Position numbers and translations under genes: made by a program. Positions 50,822 through 58,790 of a stretch of 64,000 nucleotides of DNA are shown piece after piece (within the stretch, counting starts at the first letter, position 1; each line of letters starts with the position of its first letter). The notes under the pieces were generated by a model, which saw only the letters and a list, made by a program, of their open reading frames with translations, was not told the origin of the DNA and did not search any database. Origin of the DNA: JBHJGM01 sp964405825. Lineage in GTDB: Bacteria; Verrucomicrobiota; Verrucomicrobiia; Opitutales; JBHJGM01. The stretch covers positions 46,914 through 110,913 of the forward strand of contig CAYOPI010000002.1 of the NCBI GenBank assembly GCA_964405825.1. The letters run 5' to 3'.

Positions 50822-52621
50822 CTAGTCGGTGTAGAAGCCCAGGAGCTTGAAGATGCCGTCCTCCTTCACGAAGAACAGACTCTGATTCGGGTGCACCAGG
50901 GCGATGGTCTGCTCGAGGTCGTTCCACCAGGATGCCGGCACGATGATCGGGCGACCGTCGCTGCGGTCCTGCAGCTGCAGGTGCATCACGTAACCCGACG
51001 GAAATGTGTCCAGGTGCCGCTGCATGCTGAAGCTGGGGTCGTTGGAGATTCCGTAGACCAGCCCGTAGTCCAGCGTGTAGATGCGGCTGAAGGGCGAGTG
51101 GAAATCTGCGACCGGCTGGGCCCGCGTCAGGCGCACTGAGGACTCGCGCGGGTCCATTACCTGGAAATAGTTGCCCGAGCTGATCGGGCGGCTGACGCTG
51201 CCGCCCCAGGCGTTTCCGAAGACACTTTTGCCCACGCGCCCGGTGTTGGTCGTTACCGTGTAGTTGTCCTGGAGCACATCCGGAGACATCCCTGAAAGGC
51301 TCAGGAAGTACTGCGGGTAGCCGTTGCCGATAATGTTGTTGGAGACAAAGAGGGCCGAACCTGAGCGCAGCCAGGGGCTGACGAAGTGGATACACGTGTC
51401 CGAGTCCGCGTCCTCGTAGACGAAGGTGTTGCGCAGGATCAGGTTGTTTTCAAAGTGCGGGCCGAGGTTCCACGCCTGATTACCGTAGCACCACAGCGCC
51501 AGGGCATTCCCGCGAAAATTCCGGAAGGTGTTGTCCTTGATCACCGCGTTGGACATCCCGAAGCTGAAAATGCCGAACATCGCGAACTCTTCGATGACGT
51601 TGTCGCTGATTTCGATCGTCGAGGGCGTGCTGTTGTAGGCGATCGTCTTGCCGCCAAACTCGAAAGAGCCTTCCCAGTTCGGATCGTTCTGGATGGAGAT
51701 GGCGTTGCGCGCGTTCCACTGCGGGTAGTTCCGGGCCGGTGAGATCGTATTGTAACGCACGAGCAGTTCCTGCGTGCCGCCTTCGATGCGGTTGGTCAGG
51801 TAGGTCTCGATGCCCGCATTGAAGCTGTCGTAGATGTCGCAGTACTCGATGATGCCCGCCGGGCCGGAGATGGCCGACGAAGGCGTGCCGTGAACGATAC
51901 AGTTGCGGATGATCGCGAAGCAGTCGGAGGCGCCTCCCTTGTAGATGATCTCGCCGCGGAAATGGTCGATTTCGATGTTCTCGATGAGGATGTCGTTCAG
52001 GGTCACCGCGCCCCAGCCAAACGAGATTCCCTTATGGCTGACGTCCCAGTGAAAGACCTGGTCCTCCTTGGTGTACCAGCTGTCGTCTCCCTCCGGCGTC
52101 GCGTTGCCGGTGATCCGCATGTCGCGGATGGTGACGTTCTCGATGGTGGCGTTGCTTTGTCCGTTGGGCGGGGTGAAGACAAAGCCATGGAAACGATGCG
52201 CGAAGTCCCGCCCGTTGTTCCAGTTGGCGGTGGTGCCGAGAAAAAACTGACCGCCCTGGCGCTCGATAAAGTAGTTGTCGGGGTCGCGCAGGCCGTAGAC
52301 CCACATTGACAGCGTGGTCGCACCCGTTCCGGCACCGCGGATCGTGATGTTGCTCTCACGAATGCGGAAAATCGTGTCCTCGCTCATCGATTGCGGCGAG
52401 ACGTCGTACACGCCGGCGTTCAGCACGACGGTGCCACCCTGAGGGTGCGCCTCCACGGCCTCGATGGCAGCGCGGATGGCCTGGGTGTCGTCGTTGCCGT
52501 CGTTGGGGACGGCACCGTACGAGGAGACATTCACCGTGAGGCTCGCCTGACTCAGCCCGCTGCACAGCAGCCAGCAAGCAGTCGCGGTCACCTGCAGGTG
52601 ATACAATTTTGTGGTTCTCAT
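50822..52621 (-). CDS. Secreted right-handed parallel beta-helix protein
   Basis: The 599-residue product has a signal peptide (residues 1 to about 26). A pectate-lyase-3-type start follows (VNVSSYGAVPNDGNDDTQAI, GGTVVLNAGVYDV). Many helix coils follow (NITIRGAGTGATTLSM, IENVTIRDMRITGNATPE, IIRNCIVHGTPSSAISGPAG, IEISDNVIEEFAMFGIFSFG). It probably binds or cuts a polysaccharide, but catalytic residues cannot be assigned. It is a single-gene unit. Confidence 0.85.
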   Translation of the reverse strand: MRTTKLYHLQVTATACWLLCSGLSQASLTVNVSSYGAVPNDGNDDTQAIRAAIEAVEAHPQGGTVVLNAGVYDVSPQSMSEDTIFRIRESNITIRGAGTGATTLSMWVYGLRDPDNYFIERQGGQFFLGTTANWNNGRDFAHRFHGFVFTPPNGQSNATIENVTIRDMRITGNATPEGDDSWYTKEDQVFHWDVSHKGISFGWGAVTLNDILIENIEIDHFRGEIIYKGGASDCFAIIRNCIVHGTPSSAISGPAGIIEYCDIYDSFNAGIETYLTNRIEGGTQELLVRYNTISPARNYPQWNARNAISIQNDPNWEGSFEFGGKTIAYNSTPSTIEISDNVIEEFAMFGIFSFGMSNAVIKDNTFRNFRGNALALWCYGNQAWNLGPHFENNLILRNTFVYEDADSDTCIHFVSPWLRSGSALFVSNNIIGNGYPQYFLSLSGMSPDVLQDNYTVTTNTGRVGKSVFGNAWGGSVSRPISSGNYFQVMDPRESSVRLTRAQPVADFHSPFSRIYTLDYGLVYGISNDPSFSMQRHLDTFPSGYVMHLQLQDRSDGRPIIVPASWWNDLEQTIALVHPNQSLFFVKEDGIFKLLGFYTD

Positions 52622-53004
52622 TGGGAATCAATCACTTTCGCAAGGTGAGGTGGCTTCTGGGCACAACAATCCCAGGGTCGGCAGCCATGCGGTTGGCGGG
52701 GTCAGGAAAGGGACGCCTGCACCTTTACAGCCCAAATCGGGCCAGTTTCGGCGGAATCGCAGGGGAGGTGAGCAGGGGACTGGGAAGGCGAAGCGTTCGG
52801 TTTGGGAGTGCGCCACTCAGAGGTGACCGGGGCGGCGCACGGCGTTTATTGAGGGAAAAGGAAGAATGAAGAAGACGCTCGGAAGCTAGGTAAGCACATC
52901 TAAAGATGCAAGCCCTCGTTTCGCGTATTTGAAAACGCGAAAGAGAATCCATAATCGCCGCAAGTCGCTCCGAATCAGCGCCTTTGGGACTCAAATCCCA
53001 ATCC
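52622..53004. other. 383-base gap with three hairpins at its right end
   Basis: I see no convincing gene here. The right third holds three inverted repeats in a row: CATC-TAAA-GATG (52897-52908), TTTCGCGT-N8-ACGCGAAA (52919-52942, with flanking CTC/GAG), and TTGGGA-N6-TCCCAA (52984-53001). The last sits just past the stop of the exonuclease gene. They may stabilise or end transcripts, or be part of a small RNA. None has a good T run. Confidence 0.4.
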
Positions 53005-53640
53005 TTATTGAGAAGACGGCCTCATTCCGTTGGCTAATCCGAGGCTGTCCAAGCGCAGGTACAGCTGGCGGCTGACCCAGGCATCCGTCGCCGCGTACAC
53101 CTGCTGGTTACGCGTCAGGTCCTTGCGCGCCCAGTTGGACACCTGGGCATTCTTGGAAATGCGAAAGCCCAGAAATATCGCTGCCAGGCTCCGCAGACCG
53201 GTGTTGCTGATCGAAAGCGGACGCGTCAGCTCGGCGATCTCGATGAAGCCGGCTTCCTCAAACTGAAAGATCTCCTGCAGCTTGCGGATGTCGTCGCGGA
53301 TCGCTACGCCTGCCTTCACGATGCGGTCGTCGGCCAGCACTTCGCGCAGGCGTTCGGATTGTTCCACACGGCGTATCTGGAACAGATAAACCTTCGTCTC
53401 GCCGGCCAGCTGGACCAGCGAAACCGGATGGTTTTCGCCCTTGCGGAAAGACGGCCGAGATTCGGTGTCGAACCCCAGCAGCGACTCATCTTTGAGCGCT
53501 TCGAGGGCGCCCTCCAGCTTCTCGTCGCTGTCGACCAGTTCGTAGGTGCCTTCGTAGCGCATCAACGGCAGGACGTTGATCTCCTGCTTGGTGATACTGC
53601 GCGGCAACGCCTCGAGTTCGCTGGATAGGACAGGTTCCAA
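53005..53640 (-). CDS. DEDDy-type 3'-5' exonuclease
   Basis: The 211-residue product is a stand-alone exonuclease domain of the RNase D/WRN/Pol I proofreading type. Catalytic residues: D58 and E60 (LLGFDTESRPSF), an aspartate at 116 or 117 (AGVAIRDDIRKL), and Y182 with D186 (VYAATDAWVS). There is no HRDC domain, so it is not full RNase D. It acts on DNA or RNA in the cytoplasm. Two further hydrolase/nuclease genes follow upstream in the same direction. Confidence 0.88.
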   Translation of the reverse strand: MEPVLSSELEALPRSITKQEINVLPLMRYEGTYELVDSDEKLEGALEALKDESLLGFDTESRPSFRKGENHPVSLVQLAGETKVYLFQIRRVEQSERLREVLADDRIVKAGVAIRDDIRKLQEIFQFEEAGFIEIAELTRPLSISNTGLRSLAAIFLGFRISKNAQVSNWARKDLTRNQQVYAATDAWVSRQLYLRLDSLGLANGMRPSSQ

Positions 53641-53769
53641 AGTCGTTCTGGTTTAAACTGAGATTTCGGGCGGGAGCTTTCCACCCTTAAAATCGAAAGC
53701 CCCGGAGACTACCTGCGCCCCTCCTCGATGGCCAGCCCGAAGGCCCCCGTCCGAAAGCCCTCCGTAACC

Positions 53770-54774
53770 TCAAATCTCGATCTCCAAACCGTCATAGGCC
53801 TGCGTCACCTTGCTTAGACAGGAGCCAAAAGCCTCCTCACCGGGCCGGTGCAGGGCAGGTTTGCGCCCGCAGAGGGTGTCGCGGTACTCGCGCGTGGCTT
53901 CCTCGAAGGCGATGAGGGCCGCGTCGGTGCTGCCGGGTTCGGCGTGAAACAGAACCAGATGCGACACGCCGGCGCGCGCGGCCAGTTCCACTCCCATCAC
54001 GTTGCTGGAGTGGCCCCAGTTGGCCTTGGAGAAGGTCGCGTCGATCAGCGTGTACTGCGCGTCGAAGACCAGCACGTCGGCCCCATCGAAAAATGCGACA
54101 AACGGGTAGTCGCCATTGCTGGAGTCCAGCTTGTGCTCGGAGTCCGTTGAGTAGACGACCGTTCGCCCGTCGCGCTCAAAGCGAAAGCCGTAGGATAAGC
54201 CCGGGTGGTCCTGCTCGATACTGCGCACGGTGAACCCGCCCCAGTCAAACGGCCCGCCGCAATCCGTCACGTCGAAGTGAATCTTCGCCGGCAGCGCGTC
54301 GAAGCCGATCGGGAAGTACGGCGCCGCCATCTGACCGCGAATGGCTTCTTCCAGCCCGGCGTGGTGACTGTGCAGGATGATGGTGTGCTGCGGCATGAAC
54401 GCCGGCGCAAAAAAGGGGAAGCCCTGGATGTGATCCCAGTGCAGGTGCGAGAAGGCGATGTGGAAGGTCGCCGGGTGCTTGAGCCGACCGGTGGACTGCA
54501 GGTGGGCCGCAAAATCCCGAATCCCCGAGCCGGCGTCGCAGAGCACGTAGGTGTCGGTGTCTCCGGCGTCCAACTGAACACAGGAGGTGTTGGTCCCGAA
54601 GGTGCCGCAGTCCTCGAAGCTGAGCCGCTCGCGCACAAAGGCCTCCACCGCGCCGGGGGCGGACAGGTCGACCCCGCACGCCACCTTCAGCGCTGCGGTC
54701 ACCTTCTCGCGTACCTTCGCCGCCGTCACTGATGACGGCGTTGAACCACGCGTGCCCCAGAATCGCACCTTCAT
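53770..54774 (-). CDS. Metallo-beta-lactamase-fold hydrolase
   Basis: The 334-residue product begins MKVRFWGTRGSTPS, the start common to this phosphodiesterase-like branch. The dinuclear metal motif is H110-x-H112-x-D114-H115 (FSHLHWDHIQGFPFF). Further ligands are in IEQDHPGLSYGFRF and VYSTDSEHK, and DAQYTLIDATFSKANWGHSS is the late region. It resembles bacterial cyclic-phosphodiesterase-like proteins; the substrate is unknown. It lies between the two nuclease genes. Confidence 0.85.
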   Translation of the reverse strand: MKVRFWGTRGSTPSSVTAAKVREKVTAALKVACGVDLSAPGAVEAFVRERLSFEDCGTFGTNTSCVQLDAGDTDTYVLCDAGSGIRDFAAHLQSTGRLKHPATFHIAFSHLHWDHIQGFPFFAPAFMPQHTIILHSHHAGLEEAIRGQMAAPYFPIGFDALPAKIHFDVTDCGGPFDWGGFTVRSIEQDHPGLSYGFRFERDGRTVVYSTDSEHKLDSSNGDYPFVAFFDGADVLVFDAQYTLIDATFSKANWGHSSNVMGVELAARAGVSHLVLFHAEPGSTDAALIAFEEATREYRDTLCGRKPALHRPGEEAFGSCLSKVTQAYDGLEIEI

Positions 54775-54885
54775 GAAATCAAAAAAACAATCCTATACGA
54801 GCTACCCCCAAGCCGCGTCCAGCGCTTTGGCCTAAGCCCCTCACCCCAATCGGCTAAAGGGAAATCCCCCATAGATTCAAGCTGG

Positions 54886-55767
54886 CTACGCCCCCGCGCC
54901 GTAGCGCTCGGCTGCGTCGCGGGCGGCCTTGCGCATCTCCAGTTCCTCCAGCAGGGTCTGCAAACGCTTCGGCTCGGGCCCGCGCGGCTCCAGCCACACC
55001 GGGTCGACCACGGTATCACCAGGGAAGCGGACCATCTGCAGGTTCAGGCGAACGCGATCGGCCTGTGCGGGATCGGTCAGCACCGCCTGAAATCGGGGCG
55101 GCTTGATCGATCCGCCGGCGGCCAGGACGCCCTCCACATCACCGTGCTGCTGGAGCCATTTGGCGGCCGTCTTGGGGCCCACGCCAGCCAGCCCGGGGAT
55201 GTTGTCGGAGGTGTCCCCGATCAACGCCAGGTAGTCGGGAATACGCTCGGGGGGTACACCGAACTTCTCCCGCACGCCCGCGGCATCGAGCACACGCCAG
55301 CCCAGTCGCGGATTGGCCGTGGGCGGAGGAACAATCTGGCCGATGCTCTCGTTGATGACCTGCGCGAGGTCCTTGTCGGCGGAAACAATGCGCACGGCCT
55401 CGCCCCGGGCCGAGAGCGTGCGCGCACTGGCCGCGATCAACTCATCGGCCTCCACCCCGGCGCGTGAAAAGGCCGGAATGCCCATCGCCTCGGACAAATC
55501 GCGCATGTAAGGCAACTGCGCCTCCAGCCCGGCCGGCACCTCGTCGCGGTTGGCCTTGTAGTCGGCGTCGAGCACCTCGTGCCGCGCCGAGCCCGCCTCG
55601 TCGAAGAACACCACCATGCGGTCGGCCTCAAACTGGTCGGCGATCATCCACAGCGTGCGCACCCAGCCGTGCAGCGCTCCGGTGGGAAATCCCTTGGAGG
55701 TGGTCAGTTCAGGCATTCCGTAGAACGAGCGAAAGGCCAGGTTGTGCCCGTCCAGCAGCAGTATCAT
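54886..55767 (-). CDS. Stand-alone 5'-3' exonuclease / flap endonuclease
   Basis: The 293-residue product matches the N-terminal domain of DNA polymerase I. It starts MILLLDGHNLAFRSFYGMPE and has VVFFDEAGSARHEVLDADYK, EADELIAASARTL and VSADKDLAQVI metal sites, and the helix-3-turn-helix GDTSDNIPGLAGVGPKTAAK. It cuts flaps or RNA primers. There is no polymerase domain, so it is of the ExoIX/FEN type. Confidence 0.93.
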   Translation of the reverse strand: MILLLDGHNLAFRSFYGMPELTTSKGFPTGALHGWVRTLWMIADQFEADRMVVFFDEAGSARHEVLDADYKANRDEVPAGLEAQLPYMRDLSEAMGIPAFSRAGVEADELIAASARTLSARGEAVRIVSADKDLAQVINESIGQIVPPPTANPRLGWRVLDAAGVREKFGVPPERIPDYLALIGDTSDNIPGLAGVGPKTAAKWLQQHGDVEGVLAAGGSIKPPRFQAVLTDPAQADRVRLNLQMVRFPGDTVVDPVWLEPRGPEPKRLQTLLEELEMRKAARDAAERYGAGA

Positions 55768-55863
55768 GCCGGCAGCATTTGTGCCCTGCCCTCACGCGCC
55801 AAGCCGAAACCTGCGGGATTGCGCCGCACCGCGCAAAAGGCTGTACTCCCTGGTGTTTCCTTG

Positions 55864-57021
55864 ATGCGCAGGCCCTTCGATTTGAGGCAACGATTTCGCG
55901 CCAGCGTGACGTCTGGATGGATCGCCGCCATCCTCACCTGCCTGCTCGCGGGCTGTGGCAGTCGCCCGCCCGGTGTGCCTGCGAACCTCGACAACCCCGA
56001 CCCCTGGGGCGCGGTGGGAACGATCGCCCTGGCGCAAACGCCGGCTTCAACGGCCGATGCTCCACCCGTTGTCCTGGCCATTTCCGGCGGGGGTGCCGAA
56101 GGTGCCTTTGCCGCCGGGTTTCTCTGCGGCTGGACCGAAACCGGCAATCGCCCCCGCTTCGATATCGTCACGGGCGTCTCCTCCGGTGCGCTGGCCGCCA
56201 CCTTTGCCTTTCTCGGACCCGAGTGGGATGAGGCCCTGCGCGAGAGCTTCACCCAGGTCAGCTCGCGCGACATCTACCGCTGGGACCGCGCCTTTGCCTT
56301 CCCCTTCAACGAGAGCGTGGTCGACACCGACCCTCTGCGCCAGCGCATGGAGGCGCTCATCACCAGCGAACTTCTGGACGCGGTTGCCGGGGAGTACCGG
56401 CAGGGCCGCCGCCTCTACGTGGCTTCCTTCAACCTCGACGCCCGCAAGCCGGTTATCTGGGACCTCGGAGCGATCGCCGCAAGCAACGACCCCCGCCGGC
56501 TGGAACGCTACCAGCAGGCCCTGATGGCCTCCGCCGCCATCCCCGCGTTCTTCCCGCCCGTCTACGTCCCAGTGGAAGTCGAGGGGGAAACCTACTGGCA
56601 GATGCACGTGGACGGTGGCGTCTACGGCGCGCTCTTCGTGCATGACCTCCTCCTGGCCGCCGCGGATGAAACGGGCGGAGGAGCCATCTACGCCCTGGTC
56701 AACACCAAGTATCCCCGTACCGGCTTTCGCGAAGGCGTGAGCCCCAACTCGCTGCGCATCGGCCTGGAGTCCGCCGAAGCCTTCGTCCAGTGGCATACCG
56801 TGCGTTGCCTGCAGGATATCGAGCGTCTCGCCCTCGACCGCGGCATGCGCTTCCAGGTCGCCTGGATCCCGCGCGAGGTCCGTCAGGATGCCATCCGCAC
56901 ACGCTTCGACAAGATGGAGATGCGGGCCACCTTCGAGCGTGCCCGCCAACTGGCCCGGGAGCATCAGCCCTGGCAGACGATGGCTCCCGAGTGGGCTCCG
57001 GTCGCCACCGCCGAAGACTGA
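55864..57021 (+). CDS. Patatin-like phospholipase lipoprotein
   Basis: The 385-residue product has a lipoprotein signal with lipobox LLAGC (C31). The patatin domain has the oxyanion loop ISGGGAEGAFAAGFL (74-88), the nucleophile S106 (GVSSGALAA) and the dyad aspartate D250 (HVDGGVYG). It is probably anchored in the periplasm or outer membrane and acts on lipids. The ATG at 55864 begins the signal peptide. It is divergent from the 5' nuclease. Confidence 0.9.
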   Translation: MRRPFDLRQRFRASVTSGWIAAILTCLLAGCGSRPPGVPANLDNPDPWGAVGTIALAQTPASTADAPPVVLAISGGGAEGAFAAGFLCGWTETGNRPRFDIVTGVSSGALAATFAFLGPEWDEALRESFTQVSSRDIYRWDRAFAFPFNESVVDTDPLRQRMEALITSELLDAVAGEYRQGRRLYVASFNLDARKPVIWDLGAIAASNDPRRLERYQQALMASAAIPAFFPPVYVPVEVEGETYWQMHVDGGVYGALFVHDLLLAAADETGGGAIYALVNTKYPRTGFREGVSPNSLRIGLESAEAFVQWHTVRCLQDIERLALDRGMRFQVAWIPREVRQDAIRTRFDKMEMRATFERARQLAREHQPWQTMAPEWAPVATAED

Positions 57022-57116
57022 CCCGCGCAACGCCCGTTTCGCAAAATGGCTGCGTTTCCTGAGCGCACGCGGCCATGGGCCTGACTTCGGTCCAGATAAC
57101 TGACCAGCCGTGCCTA

Positions 57117-57157
57117 CACGGTTTTACTGAGCGGGTAAAAGCCGCGTGAAAACCGTG
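57117..57157. repeat. Long inverted repeat between patatin and TPR genes
   Basis: CACGGTTTT (57117-57125) and AAAACCGTG (57149-57157) are perfect 9-base arms around a 23-base centre that has its own short stem (GCGG with CCGC). It starts 95 bases after the patatin stop. No T run follows, so it may be an operator or an RNA structure rather than a terminator. Confidence 0.5.
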
Positions 57158-57232
57158 CGTCAACGTACCGGGAACGTCCAGCGGGTCCGGCTCGCGGACG
57201 ACCTATGTCACGGAGCACGGAGGCTTCTCCCC

Positions 57233-57742
57233 ATGAACATTCAGGACGATTACATTCACGACGAAAGCGATCTTCGCTGGAGTCTTTCCTACGCCGTAGG
57301 CTTTCACAACTTGGGCATGCACAGCGAAGCGCTTGATGAACTCGATACCCTGCCGGAATGCTGGCAGGAGCGCGCGGAGGTATTGTGTCTACGGGGGCAA
57401 ATCTTCCTCTCGCAGGAACGCTGGGAGGAAGTTGTGGAGCACTCCACGGCCGCCGCCGAACGCTACCCCTCCTCACCGGATTTCTACATCCAGGCCGCCC
57501 TGGCCTACGACAAGCTCGATCGCCCCGAGGATGCCCGCTGTATCTGGCTGGCCGCCCCGCGCGAGCTGCGCAGCACCGCCTTCTACCACTACAACCTGGC
57601 GCGCTGCGAAACCAAGCTCGGCCACTTCGCCCTGGCCCGACAGCATACCCGCACGGCCATGACCCTCTCGGGCGAAATCGCCAAGGTCGTCAAACGCGAC
57701 CCGGCCCTGCTCTTCTTCGCCTCCGACCCGGAGACGAACTGA
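57233..57742 (+). CDS. TPR-repeat protein
   Basis: The 169-residue product starts MNIQDDYIHDESDLRWSLSY. It has about three TPR-like helix pairs (AVGFHNLGMHSEALDELDTL, RAEVLCLRGQIFLSQERWEE, FYIQAALAYDKLDRPEDARC, YHYNLARCETKLGHFALARQ). A GGAGG ribosome site precedes the ATG. There is no signal peptide, so it is a cytoplasmic protein-binding adaptor. The partner is unknown. Confidence 0.8.
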   Translation: MNIQDDYIHDESDLRWSLSYAVGFHNLGMHSEALDELDTLPECWQERAEVLCLRGQIFLSQERWEEVVEHSTAAAERYPSSPDFYIQAALAYDKLDRPEDARCIWLAAPRELRSTAFYHYNLARCETKLGHFALARQHTRTAMTLSGEIAKVVKRDPALLFFASDPETN

Positions 57743-57750
57743 CGCCCCCC

Positions 57751-57776
57751 GGCCCGGCAAGGGCCACTCAGTTTTT
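57751..57776 (+). terminator. Weak terminator after the TPR gene
   Basis: GGCCC-GGCAA-GGGCC (57751-57765) is a 5-base-pair GC stem 8 bases past the TPR stop. TTTTT follows after a six-base gap. It overlaps the end of the convergent SGNH-like gene. Confidence 0.4.
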
Positions 57777-58781
57777 GGCGGCGGTCCCTCCTTCAGAGGC
57801 CGTCGTTTTTTTAGGTTCGGTGGCCGCGGCAACGCCGCTGCGCGGTTCGCCCAACACGACCTCCCAGGCGGTTTCACGCAAAGCCGGCAACCAGGGGTGC
57901 AACCCGGCGCGTTCGTTCAGCCGGTGGGCCTCGTGGACGGCTTCATCGATCGTCCAGGCGCGCGGGTCGGTCTGCCGCAAGATCGCCAGGCAGACGTTTG
58001 CGCTGAGCCATCGCCCCAACTCGTGGCTCGCATGCAGGCGGTCGCGGTAGAAGGCATACGCCGGCACCGAAGGACGAACCGCCGCCTCGCCCTGCACAAA
58101 AAGCCGGTGCGCCTCGGCAAAGGCCGCCCCCACCGGAATCAGCCCAAGGTCCACTTCCCCCGATAACTCCGCCTGCAACTTCGCATAGAGATGCTCGTGG
58201 GTGGCGCGGTTCAGGTTGGCAATCACTGCGACGTCGTCGGAGATGTCCACCGGTGCTTCCCAGATAGAGGTGAAGTCCTGCTGGTTGAGCGGGATCCCTT
58301 TTGCAAACCCCGGCCAGACCGCCAGGTAATAGAAGCGGGCGTTGGCATTCTCGGGGTTGGCCTCGATGGCGTAGAGAATCAACGCGCTCATCGCCGCGAC
58401 TTCCTCCTCGAAAGTCACGCCGATCCACGGCTGCAGGACGATCACATCGTAGGGCTGCTTCAGAGCTTCGGGCCAGGGCGCTGGCGCAAAGAGCTTTCGT
58501 TCGCCGCAACTCTCCTCGGGATGCGCGAGGATGCGCGCCAACGTGCCAAAGCAGCGTATGTGGTAGCCGAACTCGATGCTCAGTTGATTTGCGTCCAGGT
58601 ACGGCTGCAGCCGCTCGGGACCATGCAGTGAATCGACCGTCAGTGAGTTGCCGATGGCGTAGACTCGCAGCGGCGCGGTCACGTCCGGCGGGCGCCCCTG
58701 CGTGTCCAGCGGGTGCATCAACCCCAGCAGCAGCGCCACCCAGGCACCAGCGCACAGCCCGATCAAGCCCCGTTGTTGCAC
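57768..58781 (-). CDS. SGNH-hydrolase-like secreted protein
   Basis: The 337-residue product has a signal peptide or anchor (MQQRGLIGLCAGAWVALLLG). Block I reads RVYAIGNSLTVDSLHG, with GNSLT for the usual GDSL. Late in the protein, YRDRLHASHELGRWLSANV offers the D-x-x-H pair. These fit an SGNH esterase fold. The middle (YDVIVLQPWIGVTFEEEVAA) also fits. The substrate is unknown, perhaps acyl groups on polysaccharide. It starts 9 bases downstream of the antiporter stop, so the two may be cotranscribed. Confidence 0.7.
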   Translation of the reverse strand: MQQRGLIGLCAGAWVALLLGLMHPLDTQGRPPDVTAPLRVYAIGNSLTVDSLHGPERLQPYLDANQLSIEFGYHIRCFGTLARILAHPEESCGERKLFAPAPWPEALKQPYDVIVLQPWIGVTFEEEVAAMSALILYAIEANPENANARFYYLAVWPGFAKGIPLNQQDFTSIWEAPVDISDDVAVIANLNRATHEHLYAKLQAELSGEVDLGLIPVGAAFAEAHRLFVQGEAAVRPSVPAYAFYRDRLHASHELGRWLSANVCLAILRQTDPRAWTIDEAVHEAHRLNERAGLHPWLPALRETAWEVVLGEPRSGVAAATEPKKTTASEGGTAAKN

Positions 58782-58790
58782 GCGCTCTGG

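Noticed and set aside
52981..53003. tRNA T-arm-like sequence GGACTCAAATCC
   Set aside because: The loop has six bases and no TTC, and no acceptor or anticodon stem can be built around it.
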